Assembly: GCF_016827595.1 (NCBI RefSeq)
Contig: NZ_JAECMS010000001.1
Location: 248,001 to 312,000, forward strand
DNA: 64,000 nt
DNA from: Luteirhabdus pelagi
Lineage (GTDB): Bacteria > Bacteroidota > Bacteroidia > Flavobacteriales > Flavobacteriaceae
Direction of reading: 5' to 3'
Part shown: in pieces, positions 53,326 to 61,480 of the stretch
Layout of the letters: every line of letters begins with the position of its first letter
Numbering within the stretch: position 1 is the stretch's first letter
Position numbers and translations under genes: made by a program
The notes under the pieces: generated by a model
The model's database searches: none
What the model saw: only the letters and a program-made list of their open reading frames with translations
Told to the model about the DNA's origin: nothing

Positions 53326-55032
53326 TTATTGTTTTACCAATTTGTGTGCAAAGGTTTCACTTCCGTTGGAAAGCTGCAAGAAGTAAATGCCTTGTTTAAA
53401 TACCGATAGGTCTATTTGCTTACGCCCTTCCTTCAATACCCCGTCTAGCAATTGTTTTCCCGTGCTATCGAATACCACATAAGTATATTCTTCAGCAACG
53501 GACACAGTAAAGCTATCCGTGCTCGGATTGGGATAAATCTTCAGAGGGGAAACTTGCGCTGTTTGCGTTACAGACAATTCGTTGGAACCTTCAACAATTA
53601 ATGTTTGCGAATTGATTGGTGGATTTTCGATAAAATCGACCGTACCGCTCAGCCACGTAACCTTGATGTAGTCGATTTCTGCAGCGGCACCTATTCCGAA
53701 GAATTCATAGGCAGAATTTTGCCCTAAGAAACCTTCCCCACATAATGTGTAACGGTACTGTACCCTGCTTCCCACACCTACCTCTATCCACGAGCCGATC
53801 CCCATTCTATTGCTTTCCACGCCTTGCAGCTTCACCTTCAACCAATTGTTGCTTTGGGTAGAGGTGTTATCCCAAATGAACATGTTGTATGGGAAATAAT
53901 TCAATACCACCAATTCCGGATATCCGTCATTATTCACATCACCCATCGCATTGCTATAGCTTTCAGCTAAATCGTCCTCAAAACCAATTCCGGAAGGAAT
54001 CGTAAACATACCATCACCATCATTTTCATAGAAGGCTGAGGGTAAATTATTTGTAGCATCATCGTATTCGCCACTTACATACAAATCGAGATCGCCATCA
54101 TTTTCGGCATCTACGAATACACTTCCCCAAGCCCAGGATTCCATCAATGTACCATTAGTAGCAGCGACATCCTCAAAAATAAAGTCTTCAGTATTGCGAA
54201 GAAAAACGTTTCCATCATTGGTATTGGTAACATATATATCCAATAAACCATCGTAGTTAAAGTCCTCCACCGCAGTACTCATGTCATCCATCATTATATT
54301 TGTGTTGGTAAGAGCGCCTACCTCCGTAAAAGTTCCGTCTCCATTATTATGAAACATGAGATTGACGGGATCCTTATCGTTGGCCACGTAGATATCCTGA
54401 TAGCCATCCTTATCGTAATCCATAAAAGCCGCGCAAAAAGACATGTTGTTTTCCGTAGGCATTCCCGCAGCTACTGTAATATTGGTAAACGTAGCGTTGC
54501 CGTTATTACGATATAGATAATTACCCTCTGAAGTTAGATCGCCGTTTCTTGAACATAAATACATATCCAAATCGCCGTCGTTATCGATATCGCCCCAAGA
54601 GGCTCCGTAGGAAATATGACCAGAGACCAGTAATCCGGCAGACTCCGTAATATCAGTGAAATTCATGTTTCCATCGTTCTCAAAAAGATGGTTCGAATCT
54701 ACGTTGCTAGTGGCGAAAAAGTCGTTATCGCCATCATTGTCAAAATCGACCCACTGAACCGTCTTTAATTCGGAGGTGTTCACTATGCCTAAATCGACTT
54801 CTGTAAACTGTCCGTTATTATTTTTAAAGAATCGAACTGGATAGGTTTCTTGTGAAGCTAGGGTAATATCGTCCCAACCATCATTGTCAAAATCGAAAAA
54901 TGATATTCCTCCACCGTATTCACCATCGCCATAGGTGGTATTATCGCATCCAAGCGCCACGGCATTTTCTTGAAATGAAACTTGTGCAAGTGAAAGCAGC
55001 GGAATGAAGATAAAAAACAACGATGTTCTCAT
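53326..55032 (-). CDS. FG-GAP/ASPIC-UnbV secreted protein with T9SS sorting domain (paralogue 1)
   Basis: A 568-residue protein with a signal peptide ending LSLAQ. It has a series of FG-GAP calcium-type blades (ISFFDFDNDGWDDITLA, VDFDNDGDNDFF, GDIDNDGDLDMYL, DYDKDGYQDIYVA, DFNYDGLLDIYV, DAENDGDLDLYV, DVNNDGYPELVVL), an ASPIC/UnbV region (LCGEGFLGQNSAYEFFGIG) and a type A sorting domain (LKIYPNPSTDSF, GIYFLQLSN). It is exported by T9SS and probably binds glycans or other proteins outside the cell. Same length as, and collinear with, the next gene upstream. Confidence 0.92.
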   Translation of the reverse strand: MRTSLFFIFIPLLSLAQVSFQENAVALGCDNTTYGDGEYGGGISFFDFDNDGWDDITLASQETYPVRFFKNNNGQFTEVDLGIVNTSELKTVQWVDFDNDGDNDFFATSNVDSNHLFENDGNMNFTDITESAGLLVSGHISYGASWGDIDNDGDLDMYLCSRNGDLTSEGNYLYRNNGNATFTNITVAAGMPTENNMSFCAAFMDYDKDGYQDIYVANDKDPVNLMFHNNGDGTFTEVGALTNTNIMMDDMSTAVEDFNYDGLLDIYVTNTNDGNVFLRNTEDFIFEDVAATNGTLMESWAWGSVFVDAENDGDLDLYVSGEYDDATNNLPSAFYENDGDGMFTIPSGIGFEDDLAESYSNAMGDVNNDGYPELVVLNYFPYNMFIWDNTSTQSNNWLKVKLQGVESNRMGIGSWIEVGVGSRVQYRYTLCGEGFLGQNSAYEFFGIGAAAEIDYIKVTWLSGTVDFIENPPINSQTLIVEGSNELSVTQTAQVSPLKIYPNPSTDSFTVSVAEEYTYVVFDSTGKQLLDGVLKEGRKQIDLSVFKQGIYFLQLSNGSETFAHKLVKQ

Positions 55033-55116
55033 AAGGTAAAGATGATTAGTTGGTTATTCAATAAAATTCTTAATTGAAGGTCAGCAAATTTGAGACAATC
55101 TCAAATTATTATGGAA

Positions 55117-56823
55117 TTACTGCTTTAAAAGCTTATACGTGGAGGCTTTAGAACCCGACGCCAGATGTAACATATAGATACCAGCGCTGAATTCACTCAA
55201 GTCGACGATCCCATCCGAAGACTGAAAAGTTCCTTTCCGCAATAGCTTACCTACCATATCAGTGACCTGATAAGCTGTTCCCTCTTTTACTTCAATATTA
55301 AAAATGCCTTCACTTGGATTTGGATATACTGAAACTTCAAGAGTGTTTTCTTGTGTTGCTATTGAAAGTTGGTTTGACCCCTCCTCTATTTGTATTGCTG
55401 AATTTACCGGCGGATTTTCGATAAAATCGACTGTTCCACTCAGCCATGTTACCTTTATATAGTCGATTTCTGCAGCGGCACCTATTCCGAAGAATTCGTA
55501 GGCCGAATTTTGACCCAAAAACCCTTCGCCACAGAGCGTGTAACGATATTGAAGGTTACCGTTTACCGAAATCTCGATCCATGAACCGATGCCCATTCGA
55601 TTGCTTTCCACACCTTGCAATTTTACCTTTAACCAATTATTATCCTGTGCAGAATTATTTTCCCAGATATACATATTGGAGGGGAAGTAATTTAAAACTC
55701 CGATTTCTGGATAGCCGTCATTGTTAACATCGCCTATCGCATTGCCGTAGCTTTCCGCTAGATCGTCTTCAAAACCTATTTCGGAAGGAATGGAGTACAT
55801 CCCATTACCATCATTTTCATAAAAGGCAGAAGACAAATGTGTAGTGAAATCGTCATATTCGGCACTGACATATAAATCTAGGTCTCCATCGTTTTCAGCA
55901 TCCAAAAATACGCTTCCCCACGCAGAGGAATTCATTGTGGTGCCATTACTTGGAGCAACGTTGGTAAAGGTGCCATCACCATTATTCTTTAAAAATTGGT
56001 TTCCTTCATGCGTATTGGAAACATAAATATCCAAATAGCCATCGTAATTATAATCGGCCACCGTAGTGCTCATCGCATCGATAACGATCCCGCTTCCCGT
56101 GGTTGCACCCACTTCGGTGAAGGTTTCATCGCCATTGTTTTGGTACATAAGATTAGCGGGTTCCCGATCGTTAGCCACATAAATATCTTGAAAGCCATCC
56201 TTATCGTAGTCTATAAATGCGGAACAAAAGGATATGAAATTCTGTTCTGGCATTCCAGAAGCTACGGTAATATTCGTAAAAGTACCATCGCCATTATTGC
56301 GATAGAGGTGATTATATTTTACAGTCGACTCAGGTTCCCTAGAGGCAACAAATAAATCTAAATAGCCATCATTATTGATATCTCCCCAGGAGGCACCAAA
56401 CGATTTATATGCAATCATGGTAAGGCCTGCTGACTCCGTGATATCGGTGAACTGCATATTTCCGTCATTTTCATAAAGCTTATTACTCTCCAATCTACTC
56501 GTAACGAAAAAATCATTGTCCCCATCATTGTCAAAATCGACCCATTGAACCGTTTTCGTTTCTGAAATATTATCGATCCCTAAATCAACCTCGGTAAACT
56601 GTCCGTTGTTGTTTTTGAAGAAGCGAATGGGGTACGTTTCCTGAGAAGATAACGTGATATCATCCCAACCATCATTATCGAAATCATAGAATGAAATTCC
56701 CCCACCAAACCCACCATCGCCATAGGTGGTATTATCACATCCGAGCGCCACGGCATTTTCTTGAAAGGCTATTTGTGAAATTGATAGTACGGGAAGAAAA
56801 AGTAGAAGTAATAGTATTCGCAT
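55117..56823 (-). CDS. FG-GAP/ASPIC-UnbV secreted protein with T9SS sorting domain (paralogue 2)
   Basis: A 568-residue tandem paralogue of the preceding entry, offset by exactly 1791 bp along its whole length. Signal peptide (LLLLLFLPVLSISQ), FG-GAP blades, ASPIC/UnbV region and a sorting domain (EVSVYPNPSEGIFNIEV, GIYMLHLASGS) are all present. Differences cluster in exposed loops and in the C-terminal sorting domain, while the N-terminus and ASPIC region are nearly identical, including a 38-nt identical stretch. The two are 84 bp apart and may share a transcript. Confidence 0.92.
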   Translation of the reverse strand: MRILLLLLFLPVLSISQIAFQENAVALGCDNTTYGDGGFGGGISFYDFDNDGWDDITLSSQETYPIRFFKNNNGQFTEVDLGIDNISETKTVQWVDFDNDGDNDFFVTSRLESNKLYENDGNMQFTDITESAGLTMIAYKSFGASWGDINNDGYLDLFVASREPESTVKYNHLYRNNGDGTFTNITVASGMPEQNFISFCSAFIDYDKDGFQDIYVANDREPANLMYQNNGDETFTEVGATTGSGIVIDAMSTTVADYNYDGYLDIYVSNTHEGNQFLKNNGDGTFTNVAPSNGTTMNSSAWGSVFLDAENDGDLDLYVSAEYDDFTTHLSSAFYENDGNGMYSIPSEIGFEDDLAESYGNAIGDVNNDGYPEIGVLNYFPSNMYIWENNSAQDNNWLKVKLQGVESNRMGIGSWIEISVNGNLQYRYTLCGEGFLGQNSAYEFFGIGAAAEIDYIKVTWLSGTVDFIENPPVNSAIQIEEGSNQLSIATQENTLEVSVYPNPSEGIFNIEVKEGTAYQVTDMVGKLLRKGTFQSSDGIVDLSEFSAGIYMLHLASGSKASTYKLLKQ

Positions 56824-56898
56824 AAACTACCGAAATAGGTTAGTAACTCTTGATTATCAGACCAAGATAACAAATTTCCTTAATTTCCAATCGGAACT

Positions 56899-58173
56899 TT
56901 AGCCTGCAAACAAAGGACGCCCCGCCATCATATCGTTCACTCTTGCCGCAACGCTATCAAGGGTATCTTGATTCTCGAAATCTTGAATTACCTCATCGAT
57001 TAAATCGACAATCGCTTGCATTTCAGCTTCCTTTAAACCACGTGTTGTTACAGCCGGAGTCCCTACACGAATACCACTGGTAACAAATGGCGACTTATCA
57101 TCGAACGGCACTAAATTCTTATTAACCGTTATACTCGCCTTCTCCAATGCTTCTTCGGCCTCCTTCCCTGAAATATTCTTATTGCGAAGATCGATCAGCA
57201 TCATATGATTATCGGTACCATCGCTAATAATCTTATAGCCTTTATCCATAAACGCTTTTGCCATCGCCTTGGCGTTTTTCTGTACCTGCACCATATAATA
57301 AAGGAATTCGTCGGTTAGCGCTTCTCCAAACGCAACTGCCTTCGCCGCAATAATATGTTCTAAAGGCCCTCCCTGATTTCCGGGGAAAATGCCACTGTTC
57401 AATAACGTAGACATCTTTTTGAGGTTTCCGTTCTTTAATTTTTCACCAAATGGATTATCGAAATCCTGCCCCATCATAATCATTCCGCCCCTCGGTCCAC
57501 GTAAAGTTTTATGGGTAGTAGTAGTCACAACATGGCAATGTGGAAGCGGATCGTTGATAATGCCCTTCGCAATCAAACCTGCTGGATGTGCAATATCGGC
57601 CATCAGAAGCGCCCCTACGCTATCGGCAATCTCTCGAAATCGTTTATAATCTACCTCTCGTGAATAGGCAGAAGCACCCGCAATAATCATTTTCGGTTTT
57701 TCCTTTTGCGCCATCTCGGCTACGTGGTCGTAATCGATTAGCCCTGTATCTTCCGAAACTCCATAGAAAACAGGTCGATATAGCTTTCCTGAAAAATTGA
57801 CCGGCGAACCATGGGTTAAGTGTCCCCCGTGTGCCAAATCGAAACCTAAAAAGGTATCGCCTGGTTTCAAACAAGCTGCAAAAACTGCTGTATTCGCTTG
57901 GGAACCACTATGCGGTTGCACATTTACATATTCGGCATTGAATAATGTCTTAGCACGATCGATAGCTATCTGTTCTACCTCATCTACAATTTCACAGCCA
58001 CCATAATAGCGTTTTCCAGGATAGCCTTCTGCATATTTATTGGTCAAGACAGACCCCGCAGCTTCCATCACTTGGTCGCTTACAAAGTTTTCAGAGGCAA
58101 TTAACTCTAAACCATTTAGTTGACGTTCTTTTTCGGCTTGTATAAGTTCAAATATTTGTTGATCGCGTTCCAT
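56899..58173 (-). CDS. glyA: Serine hydroxymethyltransferase
   Basis: A 424-residue PLP enzyme interconverting serine and glycine with tetrahydrofolate as one-carbon carrier. The PLP lysine is Lys222 in [37 protein letters not shown] and DIAHPAGL are diagnostic. Length is normal. Start 58173 ([10 protein letters not shown]) is preferred; the frame extends 10 codons further but the family usually begins here. A -7 box lies 27 bp upstream. Confidence 0.97.
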   Translation of the reverse strand: MERDQQIFELIQAEKERQLNGLELIASENFVSDQVMEAAGSVLTNKYAEGYPGKRYYGGCEIVDEVEQIAIDRAKTLFNAEYVNVQPHSGSQANTAVFAACLKPGDTFLGFDLAHGGHLTHGSPVNFSGKLYRPVFYGVSEDTGLIDYDHVAEMAQKEKPKMIIAGASAYSREVDYKRFREIADSVGALLMADIAHPAGLIAKGIINDPLPHCHVVTTTTHKTLRGPRGGMIMMGQDFDNPFGEKLKNGNLKKMSTLLNSGIFPGNQGGPLEHIIAAKAVAFGEALTDEFLYYMVQVQKNAKAMAKAFMDKGYKIISDGTDNHMMLIDLRNKNISGKEAEEALEKASITVNKNLVPFDDKSPFVTSGIRVGTPAVTTRGLKEAEMQAIVDLIDEVIQDFENQDTLDSVAARVNDMMAGRPLFAG

Positions 58174-58200
58174 GTATTTTTCTGAAAAGTTAATAAAATC

Positions 58201-58208
58201 CAAAAATA
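58201..58208 (-). promoter_or_regulatory. Bacteroidota -7 box of glyA
   Basis: CAAAAATA on the plus strand is TATTTTTG toward glyA, exact consensus 27 bp before the start. Confidence 0.6.
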
Positions 58209-58240
58209 CAAAATGCTTGTGGTTACTGTTTCAGAAATTA

Positions 58241-58248
58241 TATATTTG
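58241..58248 (+). promoter_or_regulatory. Bacteroidota -7 box of fahA
   Basis: TATATTTG on the plus strand matches TAnnTTTG, 31 bp before the fahA ATG at 58280; it is divergent from the glyA box at 58201-58208. Confidence 0.55.
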
Positions 58249-58279
58249 ATTAACATTTTTACGAACAAAAACCAACCGT

Positions 58280-59563
58280 ATGCCACTATCAGCAAACGAT
58301 CCCTCCCATAAATCTTGGTTGGATGTACCAGCCAATAGCGACTTTCCGATTCAGAATATTCCTTTTGGCGTATTCTTGACCCGCGACGATGTTATTACCA
58401 TCGGAACCCGAATAGGCGATACCGCCATCGATTTGGGCGCTCTTCACCAATTGGGCTATTTTAAAGGTATCGACCTTACCGACGATATTTTCCTACAGGA
58501 TTCCTTAAACGATTTTATTGCCGATGGCCGAAAGACGTGGCGTCTCGTGCGAAATCGTGTATCCAAGATTTTCCGTGAGGGAAGCGATACCGAACTTCGA
58601 AACAATGACGATCATCGCGATAAGGTGCTTTTCAGTTTAGATGAAATTGAAATGCAAATGCCAGTGGATGTAGGCGATTATACCGACTTCTATGCGAGTA
58701 AGGAACATGCTACCAACGTAGGATCGCTTTTTCGCGATCCAGAGAATGCCTTGATGCCAAACTGGCTTCACATTCCGATTGGGTATCATGGAAGAAGCTC
58801 CTCTATCATACCCTCTGGGACACCCATTCATCGTCCGATCGGGCAAAGCAAACCCGGCGATGATGGCAAACCAGGCTTTGGCCCCTCAAAATTGCTCGAT
58901 TTTGAACTAGAAATGGCGTTTATTACGACGGCAGCTAACGACTTGGGAAAACGTGTTTCCATCGATGAAGCAGAAGACCACATTTTCGGATTGGTACTTT
59001 TCAACGACTGGAGTGCACGCGACATACAGGCATGGGAATATCAACCCTTAGGCCCATTTTTAGGAAAGAGTTTTGCGTCAACCATTTCACCATGGATTGT
59101 CACTTTAGATGCTTTAGAGCCTTTTAGAGCAAAAGGTCCAGAACAAGAACCAAAGCCTTTGCATTACCTTCAACAGCAAGGCAAAAAGAATTTCGACATT
59201 CACCTTCAAGCTATTATTCAACCCGAGAACGGTGAAGAAAATATTGTAGCCAACAGTAACTTCAAGTATATGTATTGGAGTATGGCCCAGCAATTAGCAC
59301 ACCACACCATTAACGGATGTAACGTCCGAAGTGGCGATATGATGGGTAGCGGAACCATCTCTGGCCCTACGAAAGATAGCTACGGCTCTATGTTGGAATT
59401 GACTTGGAGAGGCCAGAATCCTTTGAAATTGAGCGACGGTTCCGAACGAAAATTTATTGAAGATGGCGACACCGTCATTCTTCGCGGACATGCTGAAAAA
59501 GATGGGGTTCGCATAGGATTTGGCGACTGCAGCGGAAAAATACTTCCCGCACACCAATTCTAA
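58280..59563 (+). CDS. fahA: Fumarylacetoacetase
   Basis: A 427-residue enzyme that cleaves fumarylacetoacetate to fumarate and acetoacetate, the last step of tyrosine breakdown. Motifs FYASKEHATNVGSLFR, PIGYHGRSSSI, LDFELEMAFI (metal ligands) and DWSARDIQAWEYQPLGPFLGKSFAS match the family. Length is normal. hmgA or other tyrosine-catabolic genes are not in the window. It is divergent from glyA; a hairpin that may act as its terminator overlaps the start of the next gene. Confidence 0.96.
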   Translation: MPLSANDPSHKSWLDVPANSDFPIQNIPFGVFLTRDDVITIGTRIGDTAIDLGALHQLGYFKGIDLTDDIFLQDSLNDFIADGRKTWRLVRNRVSKIFREGSDTELRNNDDHRDKVLFSLDEIEMQMPVDVGDYTDFYASKEHATNVGSLFRDPENALMPNWLHIPIGYHGRSSSIIPSGTPIHRPIGQSKPGDDGKPGFGPSKLLDFELEMAFITTAANDLGKRVSIDEAEDHIFGLVLFNDWSARDIQAWEYQPLGPFLGKSFASTISPWIVTLDALEPFRAKGPEQEPKPLHYLQQQGKKNFDIHLQAIIQPENGEENIVANSNFKYMYWSMAQQLAHHTINGCNVRSGDMMGSGTISGPTKDSYGSMLELTWRGQNPLKLSDGSERKFIEDGDTVILRGHAEKDGVRIGFGDCSGKILPAHQF

Positions 59564-59586
59564 TTTGGCATCACAATTGTATTTTA

Positions 59587-59620
59587 GCCTTCATAACCAA
59601 ATCAATTTCGTTATGAAGGC
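59587..59620 (+). promoter_or_regulatory. Perfect hairpin covering the start codon of the next gene
   Basis: Ten-base arms GCCTTCATAA (59587-59596) and TTATGAAGGC (59611-59620) with a 14-base loop. The right arm contains the ATG at 59613 and is followed by ATTTTTATTTT, so it resembles both a start-sequestering hairpin and a fahA terminator. Confidence 0.5.
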
Positions 59621-60776
59621 ATTTTTATTTTCCCTCGGTATAAGTCTGTTACTGGTTTCCTGTAGCAGCGTGAAACGAAATCAACAACTGCTCTCTAGCG
59701 GCAATTACGATCAAGCTATCGACTTGGCCGTAAAGAAGCTTCAGCGTGACAAGAACAAGGATCGCTTCGACGAACATATTGTTTTGTTGGAGGAAGCCTA
59801 TGAGAAAGCCGTTGAAGATGATATGCGTCGCATCCGGTTTCTTAAGAAAAGTAACGAACCCAATGCTTCCCGACAATTATACTTTTTATATACCGGATTG
59901 GAGAACCGTCAATTATTGATTCGTCCGCTCCTACCTCTGTATAGCGATAATTTGGGAAGAAATGCACAATTTAAGTTTAGCGATTATAGCAATGAAATTA
60001 TTGCAGCCAAACAAAACTATGTGAAGGATTTATATGAAGAAGGGCTGGCGCAGAAAAACTTGAATACTGTTCAAGGATTTCGGAAAGCCTATTATTTATT
60101 TTGTGACGTTGCCGAACTACAACCGCATTACCGAAATGTGGATGCGGAATTGGAGGACACACGATTTTTAGGGACCAATTTTGTTCTGGTGCGACTTCAA
60201 AATAGAACAGGTCAGATAATCCCACAGCGATTGGAACGTGAATTGTTAGACTTCAATACCTATGGATTGGATGATTTTTGGACCGAATATCACGGTCGAC
60301 CAGAAAACGGATTGGATTATCATTACGGAGTAGACTTAGTATTACAAAACATACTTATTTCACCAGAGCGTATTTCTGAAAAGGAATTCAATAGAAAAAG
60401 AAGGGTGAAGGAAAGCCCTAGAGGCGACTCCAATGATGAGGATTCGATGGATGATGAAGAAGGTGATAACTATATTGTCGTAACCGCGAAGGTATTACAA
60501 ACCATTCAGGAGAAAGCCGTTGAAGTATCAGGGAATGTGGTATATCGTGATCTTTCTACGAATCAGAACATCAATCGATATCCCTTGGCATCCGGCTTCA
60601 TCTTTGAAAACATTTTCTCCAAATTTCGAGGCGATGAACGTGCTTTAACAGAAGATGACAGACGTAACATTAAGAATGATTTCGTGCCCTTCCCGTCCAA
60701 TGCCCAAATGGTTTTGGATGCGGGCGATGATATCAAGGCGAAGTTGAAGTCGATTTTAAATAACAATTCATTCTAA
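59613..60776 (+). CDS. Lipoprotein with helical repeats, function unknown
   Basis: A 387-residue lipoprotein (lipobox LLLVSC). The N-terminal half is helical with a TPR-like pair (LLSSGNYDQAIDLAVKKLQR), then EEAYEKAVEDDMRRIRFLKK and FRKAYYLFCDVAELQPHYRNVD. The C-terminal half is strand-rich with an acidic insertion (GDSNDEDSMDDEEGD, about residues 270-285) and ends SNAQMVLDAGDDIKAKL. No catalytic motif is recognised. Start 59613 is chosen from the signal peptide. Similar unnamed lipoproteins are common in Flavobacteriaceae. Confidence 0.78.
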   Translation: MKAFLFSLGISLLLVSCSSVKRNQQLLSSGNYDQAIDLAVKKLQRDKNKDRFDEHIVLLEEAYEKAVEDDMRRIRFLKKSNEPNASRQLYFLYTGLENRQLLIRPLLPLYSDNLGRNAQFKFSDYSNEIIAAKQNYVKDLYEEGLAQKNLNTVQGFRKAYYLFCDVAELQPHYRNVDAELEDTRFLGTNFVLVRLQNRTGQIIPQRLERELLDFNTYGLDDFWTEYHGRPENGLDYHYGVDLVLQNILISPERISEKEFNRKRRVKESPRGDSNDEDSMDDEEGDNYIVVTAKVLQTIQEKAVEVSGNVVYRDLSTNQNINRYPLASGFIFENIFSKFRGDERALTEDDRRNIKNDFVPFPSNAQMVLDAGDDIKAKLKSILNNNSF

Positions 60777-60780
60777 ACCC

Positions 60781-60836
60781 AGACCTCACAGGTTTTAAAA
60801 CATAGACCTCACAAGTTTTTGAAACCTGTGAGGTCT
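60781..60836. repeat. Direct plus inverted repeat (GACCTCACAGG family)
   Basis: AGACCTCACAGGTTTT (60781-60796), a second copy with one change (AGACCTCACAAGTTTT, 60804-60819), and the inverted copy GAAACCTGTGAGGTCT (60821-60836). The outer copies pair perfectly over 12 bases or more, so it can fold into a hairpin and may terminate both converging genes. Confidence 0.75.
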
Positions 60837-60842
60837 CAATAT

Positions 60843-61238
60843 TTATATAAATTTCGAAATTTGATTTGGACTAATGCTATGATGCGATGCGTGGTCTACC
60901 GCTTTCCCATCTTTTATAACAAGTAATTGCGGACTTTCATGGTACACTTCGAAGCGTGCAGCAATTTCGCTTGAAATATTCCTGTTTTGGAGTAGGTCCA
61001 AATAGTAAAGCTTAGCTTCACTATCTGATAGTTCATAGCCTTTCTCAAACTGTTTCAATACCATCCGACTGATGCCGCAACGAGTGGAATGTTTAAAAAT
61101 AGCTACCGGTTTTTCTTTGCTTTCTTCAACAATCGTATCCAATTGGTCCATCTGATTCAACATATGCCAAGGCACTTCTTCTATTTCATCTTTGGCCACG
61201 TCGCGTGGTGACTTCTTCAAAAAATCCAATAATCCCAT
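60843..61238 (-). CDS. ytxJ: Bacillithiol-system redox protein YtxJ
   Basis: A 131-residue thioredoxin-fold protein with a single reactive cysteine in FKHSTRCGISR, replacing the CxxC of thioredoxins, and the cis-Pro segment VYHESPQLLVI. YtxJ proteins act as monothiol bacilliredoxins that remove bacillithiol from protein thiols. Start 61238 (MGLLDFLKK) is preferred over an upstream in-frame codon. It is convergent with the lipoprotein gene and divergent from clpB. Confidence 0.88.
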   Translation of the reverse strand: MGLLDFLKKSPRDVAKDEIEEVPWHMLNQMDQLDTIVEESKEKPVAIFKHSTRCGISRMVLKQFEKGYELSDSEAKLYYLDLLQNRNISSEIAARFEVYHESPQLLVIKDGKAVDHASHHSISPNQISKFI

Positions 61239-61333
61239 AATCTGTAATAATCTAATCGTTTTCACCTACGAAAATACAAAGATCTACAGGCTTTTCATCC
61301 AAAGAAAATGATAAAAGAAACCTCTTTGCGTGC

Positions 61334-61377
61334 GTCAAAATGTCTTGCTAAAACTATTGTTTAGCCGACATTTTGTC
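61334..61377 (+). promoter_or_regulatory. Inverted repeat with GAC/GTC motifs upstream of clpB
   Basis: GTCAAAATGTC (61334-61344) and GACATTTTGTC (61367-61377) lie 33 bp apart and are the outer parts of a longer imperfect dyad (GCTAAAAC and GTTTAGC inner arms) with a 4-base centre. Motif and spacing resemble those upstream of hsp20. Confidence 0.45.
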
Positions 61378-61480
61378 GTCTTTTAACCATGGCTCGAGTT
61401 TTGACTATTCCACTATGAAACTGAAAAAAATAACGTAAAGGCGGTGGTGCTATCCATTTCCTTCAAACTAGATATAAGAA

